A DNA stretch of 64,000 nucleotides from Rhodopirellula europaea 6C (GTDB taxonomy: Bacteria; Planctomycetota; Planctomycetia; Pirellulales; Pirellulaceae), in assembly GCF_000338295.1 (NCBI RefSeq), contig NZ_ANMO01000216.1:62001-126000 (forward strand), given 5' to 3'. Shown here piece by piece: positions 1-9,360 of this stretch (position 1 is its first letter; each line of letters begins with the position of its first letter). A program made the position numbers and the translations under genes. Under the pieces are notes generated by a model. The model had not been told where the DNA came from, did not search any database, and was given only the letters and a program-made list of their open reading frames with translations.

Positions 1-3000
1 AGCCAGGAGTTTCGCAATCAATGATGAGTCCGCTTGTTCCACCGCAACGTTGTGCAGCGTATCAACAACGGAGAGGAACTCATCAGACTGCGGAAGTTTC
101 GCGATTCGTGCACATTCATCGGAGGCGAGAAAGCTTTCCAGTGCGACTCGGCGAACCAATGCACTCTCGTCACTTGCGAATTCGCGGAAGTTGTTGGTGT
201 TCCAGGTCGTCGTGTGTTGGGCGGCGAGGGCGCGAAGGCGAGGTTCTGATTCCGATTGAAGCTTCGATAGCTGGTCAGAATTCAGGCTGTTCTGCTGAGC
301 CAACAAGGATGCAGCTCGGGCCTTAGTCGCTGGCTTTGTATCACCCGAAAACAACAGTTCGGAAAGGCTTTCAAGAACGAGCGATTTAGCGGTCGGATTT
401 GTTAACTGCTGCGTCAGGTGGAGAGTCGCCAATGATCGTCGGACGGCGTCATCGGAACGAAATGCTTCGATCGCTTCTTCATTGCTTTGGATGGCGTCAA
501 AGCCGGGTTCGGCTTGAGGAGGAACCAGTCGCCAGATGCGTCCAAGGTCGTTTCCGTGCCATGTGTCCGGTCGGTTCTTCAGTTCCTCGGGCGCCCAATC
601 GGGATGCTCGATGACCGCGCGAGCCATGTCGATGACCAGCACCGATCCATTTTGATCGGCAACCAAATCCACTGGGCGAAACCAGGTGTGCTCATTGGCG
701 AGCAACTCGGCGTCGTTCTCTTCTCGCGTCGCATGCCAGTTCTCGCCGTCCAGTCGCATTCGTTGACGCTGGACCAATGAACCGGTCGGTTCGCAAACGA
801 ACAACCACTCGTCATCGACCGCCAAGACACCGCAGGCCGCACTGAATTGTCCCGCGTGCAGGTGGCTGGTTGTCCAAGCGTCACTGATCGGATGAACTTC
901 TGAATGTTCACCCGCGACGGCGATGTCCAACAAAGCATCCGTCGGTGCCAGCTCGCGATCTCTTTGAATTGTGTTGGCACTCAGTACCGCTTGGATCGCT
1001 GGATTGCGATTGCTGCATCCGATTCGACGACCAAAATCGTCGATCGTCAAACCGTGTTGGCTGTTGCCAGAAACCGGACCCCAGTAGCCGCCATGCGGAT
1101 CAAAGCAGAAGTCGTTTTTCGAAAGCGTGGAAGGTCCAGCGGCTGGATCAAATCGTGAGGCAACAGCCTCGATCTTTCCGCCACGCAATCCATTCGCAAC
1201 GTAAACCAATCCGTCCGGTCCGAGGATCGGATGGTTGGCTCTGAGTTGTTCGTTGCCGGTTGTGAAGCCGCGAAACCACGTTTGGTGATCGTCAGCGATT
1301 CCATCGCCGTCAGTGTCGCGAAGCCAAGCGATTTCGCCGGCCAAGGTTACGATCGCACCGTCCATCTGCGATTCATTCTTGCTCGCGACCTTCGATGGCC
1401 ATGGCAACACTCCAGTCGCGAAATTCAGTCCGTCGGCGAAAGTGGTGGCTTGATCCATCGTGCCGTCGCCGTCGATATCACGAAGAATACGAATGCGTCC
1501 CTGGATCGGTTTCGAGTCATCGACCGGCTGCGGGTAGTCGGGCATCTCCACCACCCACAATCGTCCTTGGGGATCAAAGGCAGCCGAGACGGGATCAACG
1601 ACCATTGGTTCCGAGGCGACCAATTGCAGGCTCCACCCGTCACGCATCCGCATCATGTTGGCGATCTCGGCGGGACTAGGAGAATCGATCGTTTGAAGAG
1701 CGGGTTGTGCGATCGCTTGCTCTGTTGGGCCAATCCAAATGACCAGCAGAAGCAGGGCGGACGCCCACATTCGCAAACGTTTTCGAAGCGGTTTCCAAAA
1801 GGCTTCGAATCCGCTGAGCATCACTGCGGTCACCATCAACGCTAGTGCGAGAGGCATCGGTGCCAAGACCAATGCGATGCAACCGAGTACAAAGATCCAA
1901 GTGGCAGGGTTGGCGATCAAGTCTTGGACGTTGGTCACCCATGTGGCCTCTTCGGTTTGATGTCGATTGCGCCCCGGTTGAAGACGCAAGACAATCAGCA
2001 AACACGCACTGGTCAACAGCAATAAGAAACGCATCCCCTGTTGAGCCCATTGTGTCGCGATGGAAGACCGGGAGGCGACCGACCATTGCGGTGGAAGCTC
2101 GTTCCGGGTTGATTGATATTGACTGTCGATGATCCAGCGATCTGGTTGTTGGCTTGTGAGGGCGAAGGACCACTGGCCATCGGGACGTTTGTTTGAGTCA
2201 CTGACTTGCCACCAGTTGTCGGTTTCGCCAGCCGAGTAACGCTGGATTTGCATGGCCAGGAAGGACTCCATTTCATTCCATGAGAACACCGATTTGGGTG
2301 GTCTGCTGGAAAACTCAGCGGAAAGGCGTTCCAACGAGACAGAGTCTTCTGCCGAAGCATTCGCGGGATCAAATGGGATCCCGGCGGCTTGACTGATTGA
2401 GTCGTATCGCTGCAACCAAAGTTTCATCCACGAAGCGACTTCTTCGTCACGTCGGTCGGCCAGTGAGTCCGAAGCGGCAGCGATCGAGCGGACGGTGTTG
2501 GTGGCGAGGATTTGCCAGCGTTGGTCTGGCTTGATTGACCGCCACGGACTCCAGTCCGTGACGGTTTGGTTCGAAGTCAAGTTTTGGGAAGCCATCATGG
2601 GAGCGGCAGAGCTTTGGTGTGACAACGAAAGTGAATTCGTCCCATCACTCCGCCGAGATAGCAGGCGGGTGAACGTGGATCGAATCGGCGTTTGAATCTC
2701 GTGCCAAGTCGGTGTGTTGGAACTCAAGACTTGTGAGTCCATTTCCAATAAAACTTCTACTCCTTGGCTGAGGCGACTCAAAGGTAACAAGAACTGAAGC
2801 CGGTTGTTGTCCAACTGGATCACGTCTGCAGGCAATCCATTCGTCCAGCCCGCGACGAACTGGGCTGATTCAGGCAGTTTCAGCGTCAAGTGCGATGCAT
2901 CCCCGGGGACAATGTCAAAGCGACTGACCAGGTAGCGATCGTTCAGCAGTTGGTGATCCGCGTGCATGACGGAGGCCAAGTTGTTGGTCTTCCGCATTCT

Positions 3001-6000
3001 TTCCAATTCGACCGACCAGTTCTCGTTGGCGACACGGAAGTAGGCGGATTCTTCCGCGTCCGTTGCGTCGTCGTCCGAGGACTCTTCCGAAGTTTCATCG
3101 CCCGATGTTGATGGCAACTGCAATTTCCACCTTGGTTGCTGCATGGGTTCAACACCGTTGGTCTCCCAGCGAATCGGAGCGTTGGTCAATCGGTTGGGGA
3201 CCACGATATCGGTCCGCGAACGCTGAGTTTGTAGCACGCGAATTTTGGGAACGCTCACACGCACCAAGTCACCCGCCGCAAGACGACTTGTAAGACGAAT
3301 GGATCGGATGTCCTTGTCCGCCAAACGAATGCGAATGACTTGCCGGGCCGGAGTGAGCGTCGGTTGTCGAGTCGAGGCACAGAGTGGGGATATTTGCAAA
3401 GCGTCACACCAACGCGTGGGCATTTCGACATCCAAGAAATCAGGTTGCTGTTTCGATTTCAATTGCAGATCGGTTTGGGCGACCCACCGGCCTTCCTCCC
3501 ATCGCAACGCAACGCGAACGTCGGTTTGAAATGGATGCCGTACCAGATTGGATCGGAAGCGAGCGTCGCCCAATGCCTTGGTGGTTGATCCGCGGACCAG
3601 CCATTGATCCATCAATATCATTCCTGACGCCAGCATCGAAGCCGGGCCCGCGTCGCCGGACTTTTCGCCTTCGATCTCTGGCGGCGTTTTCCACTGAACG
3701 TTGGTGTCGGCAGAACGAGAGACAACCACTTCGCTGATGGATTCAACTTTGTCGACGGAGTGGACTGGTTCGACTTCGATCAATGCCAGGGCATTGTCAT
3801 TGTTCTTTTTTAATGAGACCTGAGCTTCGATCGACAACTCCATGCCTCGTCCTTCGTGCCGAATCAGCAAACAATCACGATTGTTCTTTCGGACCAGTTC
3901 CCACCGAGTTCCGGATTCGTTTTCGGAGGCACCTTTCGGTTTTGATGCATGGTTCGTTGTCGCTTCCGCATCCGCCGCTTCGTCATTGGTCGCATCGGCG
4001 GTTTCTAAATCAGACGCATTCCCGTCGAGCAGATCGGGTGAACTGTCGGGCAGTCCAGGTTGTTTGATTTGCCAATCGAAGATTTGGGTTTGGGGTGGAA
4101 GCACAACCTTGATGATGTGAGGTTCGACGCTTTCGTCCATGGCGGCCACGGTCGCTTCACCGCTTGCATCAGGATTTCCTGACGGCGGGTCGGTGGTCGA
4201 TGAATTGTTGTTGGCCGGAGTTGGCTCAAAGGTCGCATCGAGACGAATCGTTTGGTGCGTCGCATCCAAATGAATCTCTTGCCGCGAACTGAAGACCAGC
4301 GTCGATTGATTGGAGAATCCAATTTGAACGATCGGAGTCGTTCCGGAACTTTTGGCGGCCCTGTCGAGACGGCTGATCGGTCCTGACCATTGCGAATAAA
4401 ATTGTTCGGTCGGAACGCGTTCTGTCCCAAGCGATGCTGGCCAAAGCGGTTGCAAATCACCCGATAATGTCCACGCCACCAACGTCTCCGAAAATTCGGT
4501 GCGTGAGTTGACGAGGGCTGATTCGTCGTCTGATGTGGGCTCTTCCCAGCGGTCATGCAGTGACAGTCCGGGACAAGTCAGCAACCTTCCAGAAGCGAGC
4601 GGCAAGGAATCAGGCGATGTTGATTCGACTGCATTGGAAATGGGCGATGTGGGCTCGTCCTCAGTTGTTCGTGCCGACCAATCGGCACTGAGATCCCAAA
4701 CCAATCGAATGGGTTCGTCAGACGAACTGACGCGAGTGAGCTTCCACTGGGTCGGTGTTTGCTGAATCAATTTCCAGTCTCGGGAAATCAAACGCGGTGG
4801 TGAACTGGTTTCTCGGTGGAAACGAAGGATGACTTCTCCGCCCGATGGTGGCGGTAGCAACGGTTCGAGTTCACATTCAACGGAGCATTGTTTCGCAGTG
4901 GCGTTCAGCCAGTAGCGACGGTTCCATTGCGATGCAGAATTCCAAGCGACGGGGAGTTGGTCTGCGTCAGATGTGTCGCCTGTTTGGTTGCCTGTGTTTG
5001 GGTTGGGTGCAGATCCACTCGCGATTGCGTCTGCGGTCGCTTTACTTTGCAGGTGAATCTGCAACCGATTGCACGGGCCGATGGAAAATTGGTTGGAGGA
5101 AATGATTCCAAATCCAACCGGACGATCGACCGCTGGCCAAGCAATTTCATCGGTGACCAATCGAAAGTTGTCGATGCGATAATCTCGACGCACGACCAAA
5201 CGAGCTTGCGGAATTCGCGGAAGATCGATTGCGATTTGCGTGCCCGTCGCATTGTGTGTCGTTTTGCAACGCAGGCGAAGTTGCAAGTCAAACCGATTTC
5301 CCGAAGGCACAACGATCAGTGTGCCCGGCTGTTGATCCGTGGTGGTCGTCAATACCCGCGTGCTCTCATCCGGACGGATCAGTACCAGTTCTTCGATCGT
5401 TTCAGGCGAAAACGGAAGCCGAAGTCGACTGCTGGGAGTGGTTGTTTCCACGGTGAATCGGGCGAGCAGCTCGATGGCGAACTCGTCGTGAGCCAAACTG
5501 ATGGCTCGTTTGGAACTTTCCGACGTCAGGTCCAATTCGTAGTTGGTGTTCAGAAACGAAACTTGTCGAACACGTTCATCGGGACGAACCAAAAACAACT
5601 CTTCGTACAGCGACTCGGGGATGTACGCCTTGTTGCCCATTGGTTGGTTGGCGGAATCCAACGGAACCAAGATGTCCATCGTTTGAGCGGAGGCAACATC
5701 GCCACTGATCGCAAAGTAACTTACAATCGCCCAACCCAGCCAACTACGCAATAACGCGGAACTGGAGAAGTCGCTAGTTGGATCATTGTCAGGGGAACGC
5801 GATGGCACGTTCGAATGATTGGATTGGCCGGATGTACCCGGCGTTTGATCAAACGATGATGTGGGAGTCTTGGATGCTTGCCATTGTTGGGTCGCGATCC
5901 GCAGGAGACCGATGGTTAGCGGCAGAGCAACCCAGGTTGTCAGAGGGACTAGCGTCTCAGGCCAAAGCAGCATGGCGAAGAGACACAAAGCCAAACCACA

Positions 6001-9000
6001 TGCCAGTCCCCATCTCGCGGCCCAGCCTGCAGCCAGACTGATTGCGAGTATGACAAGTGCGCCGACCCATCCGATTCCAATCACCATTTGGGAAAAGATC
6101 AGAGGAGGTTCTTCAGAGGACCCGAGCAACGGAAGTTGCAAGCTGTCTTCGGCAGGAGAGACGCGAAACTGCGAACCCAGGGTCAGGCCAACGACTTGCA
6201 GGTCAGTGACTTCCGGTTTGCGGATCCATGATTTTTCAAAGGAGGTTGTCGTCCACTCAATTTCAAGCACCAACTCAGATTGTTTGACGGCTAGAAACCG
6301 AAGGTGGTGCTGACGCGTCATTTGCGGTTGGACTTCCACGCCATCGATGCGTGCTTCAATCAAATGAGCATCCCAAGGAAACTTCACTTCGATCGGTTGC
6401 GTGGCGATCATTTCGAATCGCGTGCGAGCTCGGTCGGTTCCGCTGGCTGAAGCAATCACGTGTGTGTGCTGCTGAAGCACCAAGTTGGACGGTGGCGTTT
6501 GGTTCCGGTGACGGACTCGCACAATCACATGCGGTGAGGTTTCGTATCGATAGCGGAACGGTTTCGATGCGGTGTCAGTGTCCGCCGTTGGGATTCCAAC
6601 CAAATTCGCGACGGGACGAGCCAGTTGCAGATCGGAATCGATCAACAGTTCACAAGTTTGCGAAGTCGCATCCGCCAAGCGGAACAAACCGATCGGAAGT
6701 GCACGCGTTGGATGGTCGTTTTTGGAACCCGCGTCGTTTTCTTTGGTTGCGTGAAAACATCTTCCGATCAGCAACGATTTGTCGTTGAAGTTTCGAGGGA
6801 CCGGGATGCTCCATTCAAACCATCCATCGGACCCGCTTGCGATTTCATCCGAGTCCGACGTGTCGGACGATGCCTGGGACTCGGCGTTCGATTCTGATTG
6901 GGGATCCATCGATTGACGCGGCACCCAACGCCGAGTGACAGCTTCCTCATCGACTGAATGAACGGCGGCGGAGGATGACAAGCGTGTCTGCCACTTCATG
7001 TCTTGTGGTGAAGCCTGTTCCGAGCGGGCGGCCAAGCGGACTTTGACGAAACGTGATGTCTGCGGCAAACCTTCGACTTGCACCTGAACCTGTTGTTCGA
7101 TTCCGGTTCGTTCCTTGCCACTTCGAGCAACCGTGAGGCTGGTTTGGCATGACCCGACGATCGTGCTGTCGGGAGTTTCCAACGCAAGAGATGGGGTTTG
7201 GCGAATCGAATGGCTGAGCACGATCGCGTCACCGGGAAGCGGGGCGAAGTAGCGTCGTTGTTGAGCGGTTAGCTCAGAGAACTCAATTCGCGAAGGCGTG
7301 ATGGCGGTTTCCGCTGTCCAACCCATATCGGCGGGAGGAATGACCGCTGCCGTCATTTGGCCCGGACATCCCAGCACTCGAATCATCCACAATTCATTGA
7401 CGCGAGGGTTGTTCGGGTCTCGCCGCGATTGTCCGGTGGCGCGGATTTCGAGAGTGCCTTCACCGGTGGGCAGTTCCTCGATCTCGTCGGGGCTGGGCCA
7501 CACCGTGATTCTGCGACCACGACGATTGGGAGCGTTGATGGTCAACGTTCGTCGTGTTTCACCGACTGTGATGGAATCGAACGAGAACCCATCTTGGATC
7601 TCTAATTGGATGGGAGCCAACCGGTCGGGAGACATCGTCATCTGAATGGTGCTGCGAGCCTGAATCGCGTTGTCTTCCAACAGAAACCGAGATTGGTGGT
7701 TGGCATACAACAGTGGTTGCGATTCCGCTAACTCGATGCCCCACGAGCTCGCGACGGAAGCAGCCGATAAACGAGTTTGGTCTGGGGCAACTGGGGGATC
7801 CAAGAGCGAATCCGTCACCAATGTTTCTCGTGAAGGCGGCGGGCCAACGGCGTTCCAAGTCGCCGGCAAGTCGGGTGACTTTGATGCGTCCAACGATGGT
7901 GGGGTGAGTTCCCATTGTTCGGGCAACTGCCAACTCGTTGCGTGTAGATGAGCCGGCATCGTCCATTGCAATTGCCAAGGCGTCGGGGAAACCACAAACG
8001 AAGATGGAAAGACCGGTTCGGGCAAGGAGATCAAGTTGCCTTTTTGAGGCAGCGGCGATGTTCCTTCCAAAACGATGATTCGCGAGTCGGCGGTGGATGT
8101 GGGTTCAGATTCTTCGATCGCCGTCATTTCGATGAGTGAAGCGAACGGTGATTGCGAGGACGTCTCGGTTGATTGCGAAGCGATGGGGCGGGAAGTGAAG
8201 GGAATCTCTTGCTCATCGATTGCGATGCGAGTCACATCACCGCGGAGCCAGACCCAAGGCGGGATGGACGCGATTGGTTGCGGATCAATGACCAAGCGAC
8301 ATTGCCAATTCAATATTGATCCATCGTGATCGAAGGACAACCTGCAACTGCGGACGATCGTTGCCGTTTGGACCTCCGCAGCATCATCGGTAACGGTTTG
8401 TAGTTGCAGATCCAAACGCGACGAACCAGCTGACTCAAGGAAAATCCAGCGATCGTTGTCCGAAGCCGAATCGGTGGCGCTGATCGACGAAGCTTCGCTG
8501 TACCAATTCGGCAGTTCGTCTGTGGTGACTTCACGCAGGACCGCTTGTTCGCAGCGAAGAGTTTGGTTTGCCGGAACACGAATCCATAAACGAGAAATCA
8601 ATGCTTGCGGCAGAACGAGTTCCCACCGACTGCCGTTCCAGGTCGGCAATGCTTGCTGTCGCCAATTCCATGCCAGATTGCGATCCGCGAGTGGTTGGCT
8701 CACATCGTTTGTGGTGATCCTGAGCATTCCCGATTCATCGGATTCGAATGCTGCCGTTGTTTCGGATTCGACGCCAGATTCATCGTCCATTTCACGAAGT
8801 CGCGAGACGGCAAAACTGACATTGCCAAACTGATGTTCGCTGCCGGCTTGCGATGAAAACAGCATTCGACTGGCGTTACTGATCAACGATCCGTTGCGAA
8901 TCGTTGCCACCATTTCGCATTGCAGAATATCGTCGGTGGACGTTTCAGGAGCGACTTCGGCCGCTTCGCCGAGAGCCTGACTCAGTTCGTCGGCCGCGAC

Positions 9001-9360
9001 GGGCCGAAAGTTGTCTGGGACGAGTCTTGCAATTTGAGATCCGAACAAAGAGATCCACCGCAATGATTCATCGCTGCGGACTTGTTGAGCCAATGCCTCC
9101 CATTGAGACAGCCTTTCAGAAACCTCGCGAGAGACCAGTTCGTCCTCGTCGGGCGAGTCGGGAACGGTTGATTCATCCGTGACCGATGGTTCGTCTGACT
9201 CCGTCGTGTCTGGTGTCGGTTCGACCACCTCGCTTGTTTCGGCTGTCGTTGCGTCCGCTTCTTGCGCGGCAACATCGCCTTTGAAAGAAAGCGACGTTGT
9301 GACGAACCAAATGGCGACCCAAATCACCCAGGCCGATCGGATTGATCGAGACCGCGTCAT
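1..9360 (-). CDS. Giant fused membrane protein: two exported modules plus PVC-type membrane-bound dehydrogenase (C-terminus cut by window edge)
   Basis: The frame is open from the ATG at 9360 to base 1, at least 3,120 codons; I checked the lower-numbered half line by line for stops. Module 1 (residues ~1-1160) has an N-terminal signal peptide, a long beta-rich ectodomain and about three membrane segments near 1086-1159. Module 2 (~1200-2520) opens with a signal-peptide-like helix ending in VASAQ and closes with membrane segments near 2443-2520. Module 3 starts near residue 2531 with another signal-peptide-like helix (ATG at 1770, ending EQAIAQ) and matches the planctomycete membrane-bound dehydrogenase family (TIGR02604-like): ASEPMVVDP, DPQGRLWVVE, and a late DMARAVIEHPDW and GRIWRL. 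The heme CxxCH expected downstream lies outside the window. The start overlaps the upstream stop as ATGA, so translation is probably coupled. Function of modules 1 and 2 is unknown. Internal initiation at 1770 could yield a free dehydrogenase. Confidence 0.85.
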   Translation of the reverse strand, partial: MTRSRSIRSAWVIWVAIWFVTTSLSFKGDVAAQEADATTAETSEVVEPTPDTTESDEPSVTDESTVPDSPDEDELVSREVSERLSQWEALAQQVRSDESLRWISLFGSQIARLVPDNFRPVAADELSQALGEAAEVAPETSTDDILQCEMVATIRNGSLISNASRMLFSSQAGSEHQFGNVSFAVSRLREMDDESGVESETTAAFESDESGMLRITTNDVSQPLADRNLAWNWRQQALPTWNGSRWELVLPQALISRLWIRVPANQTLRCEQAVLREVTTDELPNWYSEASSISATDSASDNDRWIFLESAGSSRLDLQLQTVTDDAAEVQTATIVRSCRLSFDHDGSILNWQCRLVIDPQPIASIPPWVWLRGDVTRIAIDEQEIPFTSRPIASQSTETSSQSPFASLIEMTAIEESEPTSTADSRIIVLEGTSPLPQKGNLISLPEPVFPSSFVVSPTPWQLQWTMPAHLHATSWQLPEQWELTPPSLDASKSPDLPATWNAVGPPPSRETLVTDSLLDPPVAPDQTRLSAASVASSWGIELAESQPLLYANHQSRFLLEDNAIQARSTIQMTMSPDRLAPIQLEIQDGFSFDSITVGETRRTLTINAPNRRGRRITVWPSPDEIEELPTGEGTLEIRATGQSRRDPNNPRVNELWMIRVLGCPGQMTAAVIPPADMGWTAETAITPSRIEFSELTAQQRRYFAPLPGDAIVLSHSIRQTPSLALETPDSTIVGSCQTSLTVARSGKERTGIEQQVQVQVEGLPQTSRFVKVRLAARSEQASPQDMKWQTRLSSSAAVHSVDEEAVTRRWVPRQSMDPQSESNAESQASSDTSDSDEIASGSDGWFEWSIPVPRNFNDKSLLIGRCFHATKENDAGSKNDHPTRALPIGLFRLADATSQTCELLIDSDLQLARPVANLVGIPTADTDTASKPFRYRYETSPHVIVRVRHRNQTPPSNLVLQQHTHVIASASGTDRARTRFEMIATQPIEVKFPWDAHLIEARIDGVEVQPQMTRQHHLRFLAVKQSELVLEIEWTTTSFEKSWIRKPEVTDLQVVGLTLGSQFRVSPAEDSLQLPLLGSSEEPPLIFSQMVIGIGWVGALVILAISLAAGWAARWGLACGLALCLFAMLLWPETLVPLTTWVALPLTIGLLRIATQQWQASKTPTSSFDQTPGTSGQSNHSNVPSRSPDNDPTSDFSSSALLRSWLGWAIVSYFAISGDVASAQTMDILVPLDSANQPMGNKAYIPESLYEELFLVRPDERVRQVSFLNTNYELDLTSESSKRAISLAHDEFAIELLARFTVETTTPSSRLRLPFSPETIEELVLIRPDESTRVLTTTTDQQPGTLIVVPSGNRFDLQLRLRCKTTHNATGTQIAIDLPRIPQARLVVRRDYRIDNFRLVTDEIAWPAVDRPVGFGIISSNQFSIGPCNRLQIHLQSKATADAIASGSAPNPNTGNQTGDTSDADQLPVAWNSASQWNRRYWLNATAKQCSVECELEPLLPPPSGGEVILRFHRETSSPPRLISRDWKLIQQTPTQWKLTRVSSSDEPIRLVWDLSADWSARTTEDEPTSPISNAVESTSPDSLPLASGRLLTCPGLSLHDRWEEPTSDDESALVNSRTEFSETLVAWTLSGDLQPLWPASLGTERVPTEQFYSQWSGPISRLDRAAKSSGTTPIVQIGFSNQSTLVFSSRQEIHLDATHQTIRLDATFEPTPANNNSSTTDPPSGNPDASGEATVAAMDESVEPHIIKVVLPPQTQIFDWQIKQPGLPDSSPDLLDGNASDLETADATNDEAADAEATTNHASKPKGASENESGTRWELVRKNNRDCLLIRHEGRGMELSIEAQVSLKKNNDNALALIEVEPVHSVDKVESISEVVVSRSADTNVQWKTPPEIEGEKSGDAGPASMLASGMILMDQWLVRGSTTKALGDARFRSNLVRHPFQTDVRVALRWEEGRWVAQTDLQLKSKQQPDFLDVEMPTRWCDALQISPLCASTRQPTLTPARQVIRIRLADKDIRSIRLTSRLAAGDLVRVSVPKIRVLQTQRSRTDIVVPNRLTNAPIRWETNGVEPMQQPRWKLQLPSTSGDETSEESSDDDATDAEESAYFRVANENWSVELERMRKTNNLASVMHADHQLLNDRYLVSRFDIVPGDASHLTLKLPESAQFVAGWTNGLPADVIQLDNNRLQFLLPLSRLSQGVEVLLEMDSQVLSSNTPTWHEIQTPIRSTFTRLLSRRSDGTNSLSLSHQSSAAPMMASQNLTSNQTVTDWSPWRSIKPDQRWQILATNTVRSIAAASDSLADRRDEEVASWMKLWLQRYDSISQAAGIPFDPANASAEDSVSLERLSAEFSSRPPKSVFSWNEMESFLAMQIQRYSAGETDNWWQVSDSNKRPDGQWSFALTSQQPDRWIIDSQYQSTRNELPPQWSVASRSSIATQWAQQGMRFLLLLTSACLLIVLRLQPGRNRHQTEEATWVTNVQDLIANPATWIFVLGCIALVLAPMPLALALMVTAVMLSGFEAFWKPLRKRLRMWASALLLLVIWIGPTEQAIAQPALQTIDSPSPAEIANMMRMRDGWSLQLVASEPMVVDPVSAAFDPQGRLWVVEMPDYPQPVDDSKPIQGRIRILRDIDGDGTMDQATTFADGLNFATGVLPWPSKVASKNESQMDGAIVTLAGEIAWLRDTDGDGIADDHQTWFRGFTTGNEQLRANHPILGPDGLVYVANGLRGGKIEAVASRFDPAAGPSTLSKNDFCFDPHGGYWGPVSGNSQHGLTIDDFGRRIGCSNRNPAIQAVLSANTIQRDRELAPTDALLDIAVAGEHSEVHPISDAWTTSHLHAGQFSAACGVLAVDDEWLFVCEPTGSLVQRQRMRLDGENWHATREENDAELLANEHTWFRPVDLVADQNGSVLVIDMARAVIEHPDWAPEELKNRPDTWHGNDLGRIWRLVPPQAEPGFDAIQSNEEAIEAFRSDDAVRRSLATLHLTQQLTNPTAKSLVLESLSELLFSGDTKPATKARAASLLAQQNSLNSDQLSKLQSESEPRLRALAAQHTTTWNTNNFREFASDESALVRRVALESFLASDECARIAKLPQSDEFLSVVDTLHNVAVEQADSSLIAKLLA

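Noticed and set aside
1720-2160. Frameshift or missed stop joining two genes at the dehydrogenase boundary
   Set aside because: Every codon in this stretch was checked, no stop occurs in the shared frame, and both sides read as sensible protein, so the fusion is real as sequenced.
4888-5754. 288-codon plus-strand frame
   Set aside because: Shadow of the fused minus-strand gene; no family motif and no start context.
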